Assembly (NCBI GenBank): GCA_018262895.1
Contig: JADFDJ010000006.1
Coordinates: 1-64,000, forward strand
From: Methanomassiliicoccus sp.
Lineage (GTDB): Archaea; Thermoplasmatota; Thermoplasmata; Methanomassiliicoccales; Methanomassiliicoccaceae
DNA: 64,000 bases
Direction of reading: 5' to 3'
A program made the translations under genes and the position numbers. The notes under the pieces were generated by a model. The model was not told the origin of the DNA, did not search any database, and saw nothing but the letters and a program-made list of their open reading frames with translations. Below are positions 1-10,276 of the stretch, piece by piece. Position 1 is the stretch's first letter. Every line of letters begins with the position of its first letter.

Positions 1-367
1 TTACTAGAGATCCTAAGCGTATACATTGTCTACCTATAATTCTCATCCAGATACTCTCCTGTGGGGTCCTCATTCACTTTTTAAAAAGACAAAATGAAGT
101 GACAATCTGATAGTTATTATTTATAATATTATTAAAAACACTCCCCATAAAAGACCTGTTGTGATAAACAGACTTCCCTATTTTCGGTTCTCAAATCAAA
201 TTGAAATGATGGGGACTGGGGTAGAAAATGGTAAGGATATTGCTAACCCATTCACCTTCTCAATGCCCTCTTCATGTAAGATCATAATATAAAGGAGCGT
301 AAGCCTTCCTGATGGTCCGTTTTGTAAATACCTTTGATTGAGTTTTTCAAGCAACTGGATAAAAGAA
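1..367. other. Intergenic, no gene seen
   Basis: AT-rich stretch before the tRNA. I see no convincing reading frame: the frames present are short and lack family-like sequence or a good ribosome binding site. Short T-runs on the minus strand just past the tRNA 3' end could end tRNA transcription. Confidence 0.4.
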
Positions 368-454
368 TGGCGCGAAGGGGGGGATTTGAACCCCCGAGAC
401 CGTGCGGTCACAGGATTAGCAATCCTGCGCCTTACCGGGCTGGGCCACCTCCGC
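368..454 (-). tRNA. tRNA-Ser (GCT)
   Basis: Read on the minus strand, this folds as a class II tRNA. The acceptor strand GCGGAGG pairs with CCTTCGC (one G-U pair). The anticodon stem CAGGA/TCCTG encloses the loop TTGCTAA, giving anticodon GCT for serine AGC/AGT codons. A long variable arm and a T arm with GGTTCAAATCC follow. The discriminator base is G, as expected for serine, and CCA is encoded at 370-368. No intron is needed to complete the fold. Confidence 0.95.
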
Positions 455-479
455 TTCTCGGCACACAATGGCATGCCTC

Positions 480-490
480 ATTTAAACCTT
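480..490 (-). promoter_or_regulatory. TATA/BRE promoter of tRNA-Ser
   Basis: The minus strand reads AAGGTTTAAATG, a purine BRE plus TATA-like box centred about 29 bases before the tRNA 5' end at 454. That is the normal spacing for an archaeal stable-RNA promoter with a start at or just before the mature end. Confidence 0.6.
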
Positions 491-586
491 TTTGTCGCTG
501 GAAGGCTTGTGATGATAGATACAAAGTAATAACCCCTCGTCGAAGTTCATCATAAAAAAAAGTCGTTGTTGTTCAGACCCTTCATT

Positions 587-594
587 ATTATAGT
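587..594. repeat. 8-bp target site duplication, left copy
   Basis: ATTATAGT lies directly outside the left end of the insertion sequence. An identical copy lies at 1746-1753 outside the right end, so the element inserted by transposition with an 8-bp staggered cut and the site has not drifted since. Confidence 0.85.
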
Positions 595-1745
595 GACCCT
601 GACGCTAAACTAGTCAGCTGACTTGAAGGACAACCAAGCCAGCATCCTGATGTTTCGCGACGCGATCTTCGTTCTGACCTCATTTTTTCTACCTACCTCG
701 GAACGACATCGAATCCGGTGGCCGAAGCGGCCACCGATCATGCTGAACGCTGTTTCAGCATGATTCCTCTTGCCGTACAGAGCAGCAGCTCTGTTAGGCC
801 AGTGCTGCCAGAACGACACCATCTTCTGATAGTTCGTCTGCGGTCTAGCAAAGTGTCTAGCGTTCCTCTTGATGCCATGGAGCGGCGTCGCTCCATGCTG
901 CCTGGCCGCTGCCAGGCAGATTTCTCCATGGTATGCGGAGTCGGCCAGAGAACGTTTCGGAGAGACGTTCTTCGGCAGATGATCCCAGACCTCCGCGAAC
1001 ATCTGGCTCTCGTGGACGTTCGAGCTCGTTAACGAGTACGATAGCACCATGAACGAGTCGACCTCGATGGCCGCATGCGTCTTGACCCAGTCCTGTGTGG
1101 CCTTGAGTCCATGATCGACCTCCCTCCACGGCCGCTTGCGGCCACTGAAGCCAGTAGCGTCCGTGGCCACGATTACCGAGCGTTGAGGCAGCGAGGCCAC
1201 GACGAAGTCGTGGAACCGCTGCCAGATGGTCGTCCAGCGAGCACTGCGGTTCTTCCTGCTCAACACCGTGTGATGCGGCACACGGTCCAGAGCGAAGTAC
1301 TCCTGGAGCAGCTCCAGGAGCGCCTGGAGCTGCCGGAACGTCGCGTTGAACAGCTGGCGTACGAGGAAGGCGATCATCAAGTCGCGTTCCGACACCGGCC
1401 TTCGGCCGGTGCTCTTCCGTCGCTGCCAGAACGGAAAGGAATCGGCCAATTCCTTGATGCGCTGCATCGTGAGGTGGATATCCGCCACCAACCACCTGGA
1501 ATATCGAGACGAGCTCGATACCAGGTGGTCGCGGAGCGACCACGTATCTATCGAAGATTGTCCGGTAAATCTGAATACTTCTTCGTCGATGAGGATATCG
1601 GTGGCGTTCACCTGTATCACCTTGTCTGGACAACTGGGTATATAAGGTGAGTCGCCTTAAATTTTACTAAAAATACATATTTCTATAGAAATTTTAAGAG
1701 CAAATTCCCATAGAAAACCCATCAAGTGCGTTTAGCGTCAGAGCC
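595..1745 (-). mobile_element. Complete IS element, IS4/IS5-like, 1151 bp
   Basis: Imperfect 16-bp terminal inverted repeats bound the element: GACCCTGACGCTAAAC at the left, and a right end whose reverse complement begins GGCTCTGACGCTAAAC (14 of 16 identical). Perfect 8-bp direct repeats flank it. One transposase gene on the minus strand fills it. The intact frame and identical target duplications point to a recent, possibly still active insertion, placed between tRNA-Ser and the rRNA promoter region. An 8-bp duplication is known for the ISH1 group of IS5 and some IS4 groups; I cannot fix the exact group by eye. Confidence 0.85.
610..1620 (-). CDS. DDE transposase of the IS element
   Basis: A 336-residue transposase of the IS4/IS5 superfamily that would cut and join the ends of the surrounding element. 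The three acidic positions expected of an RNase-H-fold DDE enzyme are visible: D in VATDATGFS (about residue 154), D in LADSAYHGE (about 226) and E in the C-terminal YGKRNHAETAFSMI (about 290), which matches the Y-x2-R-x3-E signature. The N-terminal part, with ERDLMIAFLVRQLFNATFRQL, looks like the usual helical DNA-binding region. The frame is intact from ATG to TAG. A TATA box, CCTTATATAC on the minus strand at about 1637-1648, sits some 25 bases before the ATG, so the transcript is probably nearly leaderless. The gene is antisense to the neighbouring rRNA gene. Confidence 0.85.
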   Translation of the reverse strand: MIQVNATDILIDEEVFRFTGQSSIDTWSLRDHLVSSSSRYSRWLVADIHLTMQRIKELADSFPFWQRRKSTGRRPVSERDLMIAFLVRQLFNATFRQLQALLELLQEYFALDRVPHHTVLSRKNRSARWTTIWQRFHDFVVASLPQRSVIVATDATGFSGRKRPWREVDHGLKATQDWVKTHAAIEVDSFMVLSYSLTSSNVHESQMFAEVWDHLPKNVSPKRSLADSAYHGEICLAAARQHGATPLHGIKRNARHFARPQTNYQKMVSFWQHWPNRAAALYGKRNHAETAFSMIGGRFGHRIRCRSEVGRKNEVRTKIASRNIRMLAWLSFKSAD

Positions 1746-1753
1746 ATTATAGT
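1746..1753. repeat. 8-bp target site duplication, right copy
   Basis: ATTATAGT, identical to 587-594, directly outside the right terminal repeat of the insertion sequence. Confidence 0.85.
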
Positions 1754-1934
1754 TGATAAATAAGGTCGGTATCATTAAACGCTCAGGAACAAGAGCTATC
1801 CGTCCCGTATGATCCGCCATTGTATGCACTTATGCCAGTTATTTAAAAGGAAGGTGGTGAGTGGCGGGGATCGACCTTTCCTTAAGTGCAATCTAAATGC
1901 TAGGAACACACGAACTAAGAGGACTACAATAAAC

Positions 1935-2153
1935 TTTATATACTATACCGTTTTAAGGAGGTTCAGCTGTGAGATATGGAATCACTAAGAACACATATCT
2001 CCCACACAACACTGAACGAAGCAAAAAGGTCTTTCACCTCTGTGAAAATCCTTATATATGACTTCTGATTTAGTGGGGAAAGCTCGAATATGGCAGAAAT
2101 ATACATATTCGTGCAAAAACGCAGAAACCGACAATACAAATGCTTATATATAA
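1935..2153 (+). promoter_or_regulatory. Three tandem TATA boxes before 16S rRNA
   Basis: Three archaeal TATA boxes lie in the AT-rich leader upstream of the 16S gene: TTTATATA at 1935-1942, TTATATAT at 2052-2059 and TTATATATAA at 2144-2153. They are 117 and 92 bases apart, and no protein gene follows any of them before the rRNA. The simplest reading is a multi-promoter rRNA transcription unit with a long 5' external spacer. An inverted repeat, GAGATATG at 1971-1978 with CATATCTC at 1994-2001, sits just after the first box. Promoter use is inferred. Confidence 0.55.
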
Positions 2154-2370
2154 CATCTGTATTTGAGGGAGAGCTGCGTTTGACAGCAACCGATACTGCG
2201 AAACGGTCCTGAGCGACGGTCGAAAGGCCGGCTATGATGCGGTCGTATCCAAAGTTTCGGACAAATGACATGGAGAACTAAGATCTCCGCACATCATGCG
2301 TGCTCTCTTGGTTCTGACGTTCGATGCAATGTAACCAACCCAAATAATGCAAGAACAAGGAATAATATCA

Positions 2371-2408
2371 CAGCGTGGTTACGCTGGTGAAACTTGGTAA
2401 TCCTGCCA
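2371..2408 (+). other. 16S pre-rRNA leader hairpin and 5' half of processing stem
   Basis: CAGCGT (2371-2376) and ACGCTG (2381-2386) form a hairpin with loop GGTT. After it, CTTGGTA (2393-2399), a bulged A and TCCTGCCA (2401-2408) pair with 3978-3992 downstream of the 16S gene. This is the type of long stem that archaea use to excise 16S rRNA by bulge-helix-bulge cleavage; the exact cut sites are not visible. Confidence 0.6.
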
Positions 2409-2454
2409 ACCTATAAGTGTGTCCTGACGGCAACTTCTGTTGCTTAAGGAATGG

Positions 2455-3922
<1,468 letters not shown>

Positions 3923-3939
3923 ACGTAATTTACAAACCA

Positions 3940-3992
3940 GCAAGGAGAGGCCCTTGTGCCTTTCTCTGCCCAATTCCTGGTAGGATACCAAG
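3940..3992 (+). other. 3' processing stem of 16S and trailing hairpin
   Basis: A short hairpin (GGAGAGGC pairing imperfectly with GCCTTTCTCT, about 3945-3968) follows the 16S 3' end. TGGTAGGA plus TACCAAG (3978-3992) pairs with 2393-2408 to close a 15-bp stem around the whole 16S gene. T-rich sequence after 4020 may end the transcript. Confidence 0.55.
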
Positions 3993-4090
3993 CACCAAAA
4001 CAAATTGCATCGAACGTCATTGTCTCGTTTTTCTATTTTCAATTCTTCTTTAGATTGTTTTCTACAACCAATTGAATTTTTTTCGTTGAT

Positions 4091-4876
4091 CTACCGATTT
4101 CTACCTTCCTCGATAAGTCGAATTAACGCGCTATGTTGCAATGTCACGATGAAAGGAAGCTCGAAAATGATCGCAATGTGCTCGTCGTTCATCTCATAGG
4201 TGAGAATTGACCTCTCGCCATCCGCGATGAGCATCAGCTCCGCCCTATATCTGTTGTCTCCGGAAAAGTAGGTTCCTTTGAAGAGCTTCGTGTAGGTCTT
4301 GGCCAAGGGGTCCTTGCCTAGAACAGGTACGATCACCCTCGCGGAACCAAGCACGGCTTGGAACGCTTCAGCATCCTCAGGCACATTGCAGAGCACATCT
4401 GCTCGTTCAGATATCTCCTTAAGATCGCTAACCAAAGGCCGGAATACAGAGGTGCGTGTACATACGACGATGAGCTCCTTCTTGACATCTCCGAGGAAAG
4501 TTCGGACCTGGTCCTGGATGCTCATGTCGCCCCTGATGTGCCAAACAGGGAATGTCCTCTGCCTCGCCTTGAGGCTTAGGTCGTTAAGCTCGTCCGAGGC
4601 GATTCTCATGGACTCTTCAATATCCTCGCGCAGCAGACGCATCAGCCGATCTGGCGGAATGGCGCGATAGTACATCGGCTTACCTTGCCAAACCTCTACA
4701 TAGCCTTTCGATTCCAGCGAGACAAGAATGTCATATACACGGGGCCTGGGAACCCCGCAGGCCTCGTGCACTTGTCGGGCGGTTGCCTCGCCCAGCCCTA
4801 CCAGTCCGGCGTAGACCCGGGCCTCATACCCTGTCATCCCCAACCGCACCAGCTCCTCGATCAATCTTTCCAGCAT
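4091..4876 (-). CDS. TrmB-family transcriptional regulator
   Basis: 261 residues. The N-terminal winged helix-turn-helix of the TrmB family is clear: LGMTGYEARVYAGLVGLGEA followed by ATARQVHEACGVPRPRVYDILVSLESKGY (split here only for reading) at residues 12-60. A helical linker and a C-terminal half (about 105-260) with the expected effector-binding layout follow. TrmB regulators in archaea usually control sugar or membrane transport; the effector here is unknown. It is divergent from an ABC-2 permease, which is the likely target. A TATA-like GTTTAAAAG on the minus strand near 4901-4909 lies about 28 bases before the ATG, so the message is probably leaderless, with an imperfect palindrome between the two. 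It ends with TAG. Confidence 0.85.
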   Translation of the reverse strand: MLERLIEELVRLGMTGYEARVYAGLVGLGEATARQVHEACGVPRPRVYDILVSLESKGYVEVWQGKPMYYRAIPPDRLMRLLREDIEESMRIASDELNDLSLKARQRTFPVWHIRGDMSIQDQVRTFLGDVKKELIVVCTRTSVFRPLVSDLKEISERADVLCNVPEDAEAFQAVLGSARVIVPVLGKDPLAKTYTKLFKGTYFSGDNRYRAELMLIADGERSILTYEMNDEHIAIIFELPFIVTLQHSALIRLIEEGRNR

Positions 4877-4899
4877 TGTTACTACAATAGTTACAACAA
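4876..4899. promoter_or_regulatory. Imperfect palindrome between TrmB gene and permease
   Basis: Outer arms TTGTT (4876-4880) and AACAA (4895-4899) bracket a partly symmetric core, between the TATA-like box and the start codon of the TrmB gene. The position suits an operator for autoregulation and for control of the divergent permease. The symmetry is imperfect (7 of 12 pairs), so this is tentative. Confidence 0.3.
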
Positions 4900-4987
4900 G
4901 TACTTTTAAACAACCGTGCCTCGGACCCTGGGACGTAGCTCGGCCGCTATCCCTCTACCGCGGCCGATCTCCCAGGCGGCTTGAAAG

Positions 4988-6181
4988 ATGAGGTCGAAAA
5001 ATGTTTGGCATGCATTCAGAGAAGACTTGAAGGGGCTGTGGCCGAAGCGGATCATTGCACTGGTGATAGTGACATCGACCATCATCGTCCTTTTTGGCCT
5101 ATCGTTCGAGAAAGGTCCGACGCAGAACATATCGGTCAACGTGGTCAATCTGGACGAGACGGTTGAGAACTCCGCTGCAGCATCTGTGGTTTCCACAATG
5201 TCCTCTGGCGCGACCATCCACATCGTGAACAGCTTCGACCCGTTAGATGAAGATGCTATTCAGAGATCGCTCGATGATCTTAAAGCAGGAAAGGTGGAGG
5301 CGGTCATAGCCTTTGGGCCGAACTTCACCTCGGACATTCAAGCATGGATCTTAGCTGCCAGAGGCGGAACGACGATCGCTCCATCCAGCCTGATGATCTA
5401 TTCCGACAGCTCCAATCCCATTGCCTCCGCTGCGGTGCAGGCGGAGGTGCAGAGGAGCTTGCAGACGGTCCTGGCAACATCGTACAAGATATCCTCGCCG
5501 GTCAAGGTCATTAACGAGATCGTTTACGGGGACGGCACGGACATGCGCGACTTCATGGCTCCGGCCATAGCCGGTCTATTAATCTTCATCCTCACACTGA
5601 CGCCCAGCCTCATGGCCACCTTGAACGATGTCGATCGCGTTGGAGGGCGCTTCCGCATCGGCGAGCGATTGCTCGCGCAATGTCTCTCAGCCTTCTGCGC
5701 AGGCATCGTGCTGTCCGCCACGATCATGTTGGTCCTGGGGGCTTTCGGAGTCCGTATGGTCGGGGACCTGTCGGTTTCCCTTGTTCTGCTCGCGTTGCTG
5801 GCTACGGCGAGCGCGGCGCTCGGTCAGTTGATGGCCTCCTTCGCCAGAAGGCACAGGGGGTTGATGATGGCCATCTTTCCTCTGGTCCTGTACCCCGCTA
5901 TCCTTCTGAGCGGGATCGTGCTCCCCCTAACATCCATTCCGAAATATCTGCTGCCGATATCGTACCTATTCCCTCTGACCTACTCGATCGATGGAGCGCG
6001 CCTGTCGATGCTGAACGGTTTCGGATGGGATGTCTGCTGGGTACAGTCGATAGCCCTGATCATCTACACCATAGTCTGCATTACCATCGCCTGGTGGGCT
6101 GAGAGCCGCAGCATCGATGATCATGCCACGTCGCCGGGGGATGGGGGCATTTCAGAGGGGAGGGGTGACCGTGCCTTCTGA
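4988..6181 (+). CDS. ABC-2 type transporter permease
   Basis: 397 residues. One transmembrane helix near residues 22-40 (RIIALVIVTSTIIVLFGLSF) is followed by an outside domain of about 150 residues and a C-terminal block of five or six helices (about 185-380). This is the layout of ABC-2 permeases of the YhgE/Pip or drug-export type. The segment GRFRIGERLLAQCLSAFCAG and the last-helix region SYLFPLTYSIDGARLSML are typical of ABC-2 membrane domains. No ATP-binding subunit is adjacent, so the ATPase must be encoded elsewhere or has been lost. The divergent TrmB-type gene is the likely regulator. The substrate cannot be told from the sequence. Its 3' end overlaps an antisense relic of another gene. 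Confidence 0.75.
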   Translation: MRSKNVWHAFREDLKGLWPKRIIALVIVTSTIIVLFGLSFEKGPTQNISVNVVNLDETVENSAAASVVSTMSSGATIHIVNSFDPLDEDAIQRSLDDLKAGKVEAVIAFGPNFTSDIQAWILAARGGTTIAPSSLMIYSDSSNPIASAAVQAEVQRSLQTVLATSYKISSPVKVINEIVYGDGTDMRDFMAPAIAGLLIFILTLTPSLMATLNDVDRVGGRFRIGERLLAQCLSAFCAGIVLSATIMLVLGAFGVRMVGDLSVSLVLLALLATASAALGQLMASFARRHRGLMMAIFPLVLYPAILLSGIVLPLTSIPKYLLPISYLFPLTYSIDGARLSMLNGFGWDVCWVQSIALIIYTIVCITIAWWAESRSIDDHATSPGDGGISEGRGDRAF

Positions 6182-6355
6182 TGAGAACTCTCTCCTGTCC
6201 TTCCGGCACAGAACCTGGACCATCTGACGTCCTGAAGCTATGCATGTAGGAATGCTGCCCCCGGGCATCGACCAATGACCGACCATGTAGAAGTTTTTCA
6301 GGCCGGGGAGTGCCGGTCCCTGGCATACCCTTTCGGAAGTGCTAAATACGCCCAA
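6152..6355 (-). pseudogene. Relic C-terminus of a phytoene-desaturase-like FAD oxidoreductase
   Basis: In this minus-strand frame the segment [20 protein letters not shown], then [16 protein letters not shown], closely follows the C-terminal signature of the CrtI/phytoene desaturase and carotenoid isomerase family (NLYLAGHW-x-PGGGVP-x-A-x-SGR). Only about 45 family-like codons remain. The rest of the protein, normally about 450 residues, would lie in the space now occupied by pyrG on the other strand and is absent. It is most likely the stub left by a deletion or rearrangement. No start or ribosome binding site supports expression. Confidence 0.6.
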
Positions 6356-6373
6356 TCTTTATTGACCAATCCC

Positions 6374-8008
6374 ATGGAGACGATGAAATATATTTTCGTC
6401 ACCGGTGGGGTCATATCTGGTCTGGGGAAGGGTATCACCGCCTCCTCGATCGGTCGCCTTTTGAAAGCAAGGGGTCTTGACGTCACGGGCATAAAGATCG
6501 ATCCTTACTTGAACATCGACGCTGGGACCATGAACCCTTTCGAGCACGGGGAGGTCTTCGTCCTTGATGACGGCGGAGAGGTGGACCTGGACCTGGGCAA
6601 CTATGAGCGGTTCCTGGACATAAGCCTCGGGAGCGAGCACAACATCACCACTGGCAAGGTCTACCGTGCTGTCATCGAGAAGGAGCGGGCAGGAGAGTAC
6701 CTGGGCAAGACCGTGCAGATAATCCCTCACATCACCAACGAGATCAAGCACCGTATCAAGAAGGTGGCGGAGGCCTCCGGAGCGGACGTGTGCATCGTGG
6801 AGCTGGGAGGTACTGTCGGTGACATCGAGAGCATGCCCTTCCTGGAGGCGGTCCGCCAGATGAACACCGAGATGGGGAGAGGGCAGAACTGCCTTTTCGT
6901 CCACACGACCTTGGTGCCCATGCTGGGAACGGTCGGCGAGCAGAAGACCAAGCCCACACAGCACTCCGTCAAGGAGCTGCGCTCCATCGGTATACAACCT
7001 GACGTGATCGTTGCCAGGGCCACGGAGCCTCTGGAGTACTCCATAAAGCGCAAGATCTCCCTTTTCTGCGATGTGCCCTTGGAGGCAGTGGTTTCGGCCG
7101 CGGACGCCAAATCCATCTACGAGATCCCCATAGTGCTGGAGGAGCAGGGCCTCACCGACTTCATCCTTCGCCGTCTGGGAATAGACAGGCCCAAGAAGGA
7201 CCTGAGCCAGTGGAGGGAATTTCTTGACCGCATCCTCTATCCTTCGAACACCGTGCGCATCGCCATCGTCGGCAAGTACACACACCTCGCTGACAGCTAC
7301 CTCTCGCACCTGGAAGCGTTCCATCATGCCGGGGCGGAGCTGGGGACGAAGATCGAGTGCTGTTTCTTCGATTCAGAGAAGGTGGAGAAGGGCGGCATAA
7401 CCAAGGAGCTGTGCTGCTGCGACGGAATATTGATACCTGGCGGATTCGGCAGCAGAGGCATCGACGGCAAGATAATGACCGCCAAGTACGCCAGGGAGGA
7501 GAAAGTACCATACCTGGGCGTGTGCCTTGGCTTCCAGATCGCCACCATCGAGATCGCCCGGAACGTCCTGGGAATGAATGACGCACACACCACAGAGCTG
7601 GACCCAAAGACAGAGCACCCGGTGGTGGACCTGCTGCCGGAGCAGAGGGGGGTCACTAACATGGGCGGGTCGATGAGGCTGGGAGCGCAGAAGGTCCTGG
7701 TCCAACCAGGGTCACGTGCGGCCGAGCTCTACGGAAAGACCGAGATAATGGAGAGGCATCGTCACCGCTACGAGGTGAACCCCGACTTCATCGAAAAGCT
7801 GGAGGCGGCGGGCTGGAAGTTCACCGGGCGCTCCGAGGACGGGGTGAAGATGGAGATCGGGGAGCTGGAAGGGCACCCCTTCTTCGTGGCATCGCAGTTC
7901 CACCCGGAGTTCAAGTCCCGGCCGAACGATCCCTCGCCGCTCCATGTCGGCCTGGTGAAGGCGGCCCTGAAGCACAAGCAGAGGATGGCCGATCGCCACG
8001 TTCTGTGA
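6374..8008 (+). CDS. pyrG: CTP synthase
   Basis: 544 residues, the usual length (E. coli has 545). It makes CTP from UTP, ATP and glutamine. The N-terminal synthase domain opens with [17 protein letters not shown], the P-loop, and contains [20 protein letters not shown]. The C-terminal class I glutamine amidotransferase domain has the nucleophile cysteine in GVCLGFQ and the catalytic His-Glu pair in [12 protein letters not shown] at 6374 and at 6383 are both possible: the second gives the standard MKYIFVTGG start, the first adds three residues. A T-run follows the stop. It is monocistronic here, next to unrelated genes. Confidence 0.95.
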   Translation: METMKYIFVTGGVISGLGKGITASSIGRLLKARGLDVTGIKIDPYLNIDAGTMNPFEHGEVFVLDDGGEVDLDLGNYERFLDISLGSEHNITTGKVYRAVIEKERAGEYLGKTVQIIPHITNEIKHRIKKVAEASGADVCIVELGGTVGDIESMPFLEAVRQMNTEMGRGQNCLFVHTTLVPMLGTVGEQKTKPTQHSVKELRSIGIQPDVIVARATEPLEYSIKRKISLFCDVPLEAVVSAADAKSIYEIPIVLEEQGLTDFILRRLGIDRPKKDLSQWREFLDRILYPSNTVRIAIVGKYTHLADSYLSHLEAFHHAGAELGTKIECCFFDSEKVEKGGITKELCCCDGILIPGGFGSRGIDGKIMTAKYAREEKVPYLGVCLGFQIATIEIARNVLGMNDAHTTELDPKTEHPVVDLLPEQRGVTNMGGSMRLGAQKVLVQPGSRAAELYGKTEIMERHRHRYEVNPDFIEKLEAAGWKFTGRSEDGVKMEIGELEGHPFFVASQFHPEFKSRPNDPSPLHVGLVKAALKHKQRMADRHVL

Positions 8009-8010
8009 CG

Positions 8011-8026
8011 GCCTTTTTTCCCTTTC
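8011..8026 (+). terminator. T-rich terminator after pyrG
   Basis: A run of six T followed by CCCTTTCC directly after the pyrG stop codon. Oligo-T on the non-template strand is the usual archaeal terminator. No strong hairpin precedes it. Confidence 0.4.
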
Positions 8027-8302
8027 CTCCTTGGACGACACCGCAAGCCTCGGTCGGGTCTCGACGAGGAAGCCTCCTTTTTCCAAATTTGTTTAGGTGA
8101 GCTTTAACCCGATCGTTACCACATCTCTTCTGGCTTGCCTGGCATTATTTGATCTTAGAGCTGGACAGTGGACTGTCTGTAGTATGCATGTCACTTATGC
8201 TCACGGTTGTAATTAATAATAGAAAACGACATTTACCAATCGGCCAAGCACATCGATTGCGGAGGACGCGTGCTGTGGCCCAAACGATTAGGAGGAGAGT
8301 AA

Positions 8303-9403
8303 ATGGCTAGTGAAATGACACCGACCCGTAGAGCACTCGCTGCCGTTCTAGGGGGACGAGTGGATTATGTTCCGCCCGCCAATCCCCTAGCGCAAACGAC
8401 AGTCGATCTCATGAAGTATGCGAACGCGACCTGGCCCAAGGCCCACTTCGACCCCAAGATGATGGCTGATCTGGCCGCTGCACCTTTCGAGGTCTGCGGT
8501 ATCGAGGCCGCGAGGCCTCAGTTCGATATCTCCCTGGAGGCGGAGGTACTGGGCTGCAAGCTGGACTGGAACAAGCCGGACCGCCCCCCTGTGACCGGAC
8601 CGGCGTACAAGGACCCCAAGGACATCACCTGGCCTGACAATCTGGAGGAGGCGGGAAGAATCCCCCACGTTCTCGGTGCCATAGACATATTGCGCAAGAG
8701 GTATGACGGTAATTTGCCTATTATCCCTGTGCTCACGGCCCCGTTCACCGTGGCCGGCCATATCGCAGGGGTTGAGAACCTGGTCATGATGACCGTGACC
8801 GACCCGGACAAGGCCCATGCGTTCATCTCAGCGGCCACGGACTTCTGCATCGAGTACGGAAGGCTACAGACCGCTTGGGGAGCACACATTCTGTTCCCTG
8901 CCGACCCCTCGGCATCTGGTGACCTGATCTCAGGGGAGACCTACAAGGAGTTCGTCCTCCCCTACCACAAGAGGATGGCCGCTGAGATCAGCTGCCCTCA
9001 GATCATGCACATCTGCGGCAACACCCGGGCCCTCCTTCCCTACATAAGGGAAAGCAACTTCGACTGCTTCTCTTTCGACAACGTTCCCGTCTGGTGTGTA
9101 CGCAAGGCGCTGGGGAACAGGATGTCCATCTTGGGAAGCCTAGACGTCATCGACCTGATGCCGAACGGGACCCCGGAGCAGGTATACGCCCGTACAGTGG
9201 AATGCATCAAGCAGGGCGTGGACGTCGTAGGTTCGTCGTGTGATGTGTCATATGGAACATCGCTTGAGAACCTCAAGGCATACGTGCGCGCATGCAAGGA
9301 GACGCCTATACCGGACTACGATAACATCGAGGACATGATCCGCGAGGTCGGAGCGGGCAAGGCAAGGCGCATGAAGGCGGAGAGCCTGGGAGGTGGTCAC
9401 TGA
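8303..9403 (+). CDS. MtaA/MtbA-like (UroD-fold) corrinoid methyltransferase
   Basis: 366 residues of the uroporphyrinogen-decarboxylase-fold methyltransferase family that includes MtaA, MtbA and CmuA. These enzymes move a methyl group between a corrinoid protein and coenzyme M. The zinc ligands are intact: H236-x-C238 in MHICGN and C313 in [16 protein letters not shown], nearly at the positions of M. barkeri MtaA. Compared with MtaA it has about 28 extra C-terminal residues. A strong binding site, AGGAGGAG, precedes the ATG. The stop overlaps the start of the corrinoid protein gene (TGATG). It may be a true coenzyme M methylase or act as the substrate-specific demethylase, as UroD-fold enzymes do in some bacterial systems. 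No MtaB, MtmB, MtbB or MttB gene accompanies it here. Confidence 0.8.
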   Translation: MASEMTPTRRALAAVLGGRVDYVPPANPLAQTTVDLMKYANATWPKAHFDPKMMADLAAAPFEVCGIEAARPQFDISLEAEVLGCKLDWNKPDRPPVTGPAYKDPKDITWPDNLEEAGRIPHVLGAIDILRKRYDGNLPIIPVLTAPFTVAGHIAGVENLVMMTVTDPDKAHAFISAATDFCIEYGRLQTAWGAHILFPADPSASGDLISGETYKEFVLPYHKRMAAEISCPQIMHICGNTRALLPYIRESNFDCFSFDNVPVWCVRKALGNRMSILGSLDVIDLMPNGTPEQVYARTVECIKQGVDVVGSSCDVSYGTSLENLKAYVRACKETPIPDYDNIEDMIREVGAGKARRMKAESLGGGH

Positions 9404-10236
9404 TGGTAAGGCACATGGACATTCTGGCGGAGGAGATGCTGAAGATCAGGTCGAGGGACCCCGCGCGCTACAAGAGGCTCATCCAGGAAGGGATGCTGGC
9501 CGAGCTGGGTTTCGATGTTGGCATCAAGACCAAGGCCCAGGCCTCGGTCGATGAGGTCAAGGCGAAGTTCAGGCCCAAGGACCCATCCTATGCTGCCATC
9601 TCCGACTCGGTCATAGCTGGGAAGAGGGCGAGAACGAAGGAGCTTGTGGCCACTTCCCTGCAGCAGGGAAAGGACCCTGTGGACCTGGTTACCAACGCTC
9701 TAATGCCAGGCATCCAGACACAGTGTGAGCTATACGACCTGGGCAAGGCCTTCGTTCCCGAGATCCTGATGTCGAACGACGCCATGCAGGGCGGGATCGA
9801 GCTCTGCCAGGCCCAGCTGGGGGACATCCCTAAGAAGGGGAAGCTGGCGACCTTCGTGGCGGAGGGCGACCTCCATGACATCGGCAAGAACATCGTGGCC
9901 GCCATCCTCCGGGCCAACGGTTTCGATGTCATCGATCTCGGTAGGGACGTTCCTACCGCCAAGGTGATCGAGACGACCAAGGCGCAGGGGATCCAGATGG
10001 TCAGCGGGTCCACCCTCATGAGCACCACCAAGGCCGGCCTGAAGAGCACAGCGGAGACTCTGGAGGAGGAGGGGCTGAAAGTGCCCTTGGCCTGCGGGGG
10101 AGCAGCCGTGTCCAGGGCCTTCGTGGACACCTTCGTGAACTCCATCTACGGGAAGTCCCCGCTGGATGCTGTCAAGATAGCCACCGAGGTCTGTGAAGGC
10201 AAGGACTGGAAGGAGGTTCGCAAGGACCTGTACTGA
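9403..10236 (+). CDS. MtaC-like corrinoid protein
   Basis: 277 residues. The N-terminal helical domain (about 60-145, with DPVDLVTNALMPGIQ and ILMSNDAMQGGIE) is followed by a cobalamin-binding Rossmann domain. D156-x-H158-x-x-G161 in EGDLHDIGKNIV supplies the histidine that binds cobalt; GSTLM and ACGGAAVS complete the site. The wording from EGDLHDIGK through NGFDVIDLGRDVP and LACGGAAVS resembles methanol-type MtaC more than MtmC or MttC. Its N-terminus is about 20 residues longer than usual MtaC. It is translationally coupled to the upstream methyltransferase (TGATG), which is very probably its partner. Confidence 0.85.
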   Translation: MVRHMDILAEEMLKIRSRDPARYKRLIQEGMLAELGFDVGIKTKAQASVDEVKAKFRPKDPSYAAISDSVIAGKRARTKELVATSLQQGKDPVDLVTNALMPGIQTQCELYDLGKAFVPEILMSNDAMQGGIELCQAQLGDIPKKGKLATFVAEGDLHDIGKNIVAAILRANGFDVIDLGRDVPTAKVIETTKAQGIQMVSGSTLMSTTKAGLKSTAETLEEEGLKVPLACGGAAVSRAFVDTFVNSIYGKSPLDAVKIATEVCEGKDWKEVRKDLY

Positions 10237-10276
10237 CGACCCAAACCCCTTCCCAATTCTTTCTGAGGTATGCTCG

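Noticed and set aside
1840-1895. Inverted repeat AAGGAAGGT / ACCTTTCCTT as a terminator of the IS element
   Set aside because: No T-run follows and the transposase is read in the other direction, so no role can be supported.
1963-2271. 102-codon minus-strand frame upstream of 16S
   Set aside because: It crosses all three TATA boxes of the rRNA leader, has no binding site and no family-like sequence.
4988-6181. Complete ABC transporter operon
   Set aside because: Only the permease is present; no Walker A/B ATPase lies within several kilobases on either side.
8009-8302. Cobalamin riboswitch upstream of the methyltransferase operon
   Set aside because: I see no B12-box-like conserved core, and such switches are not expected in archaea.
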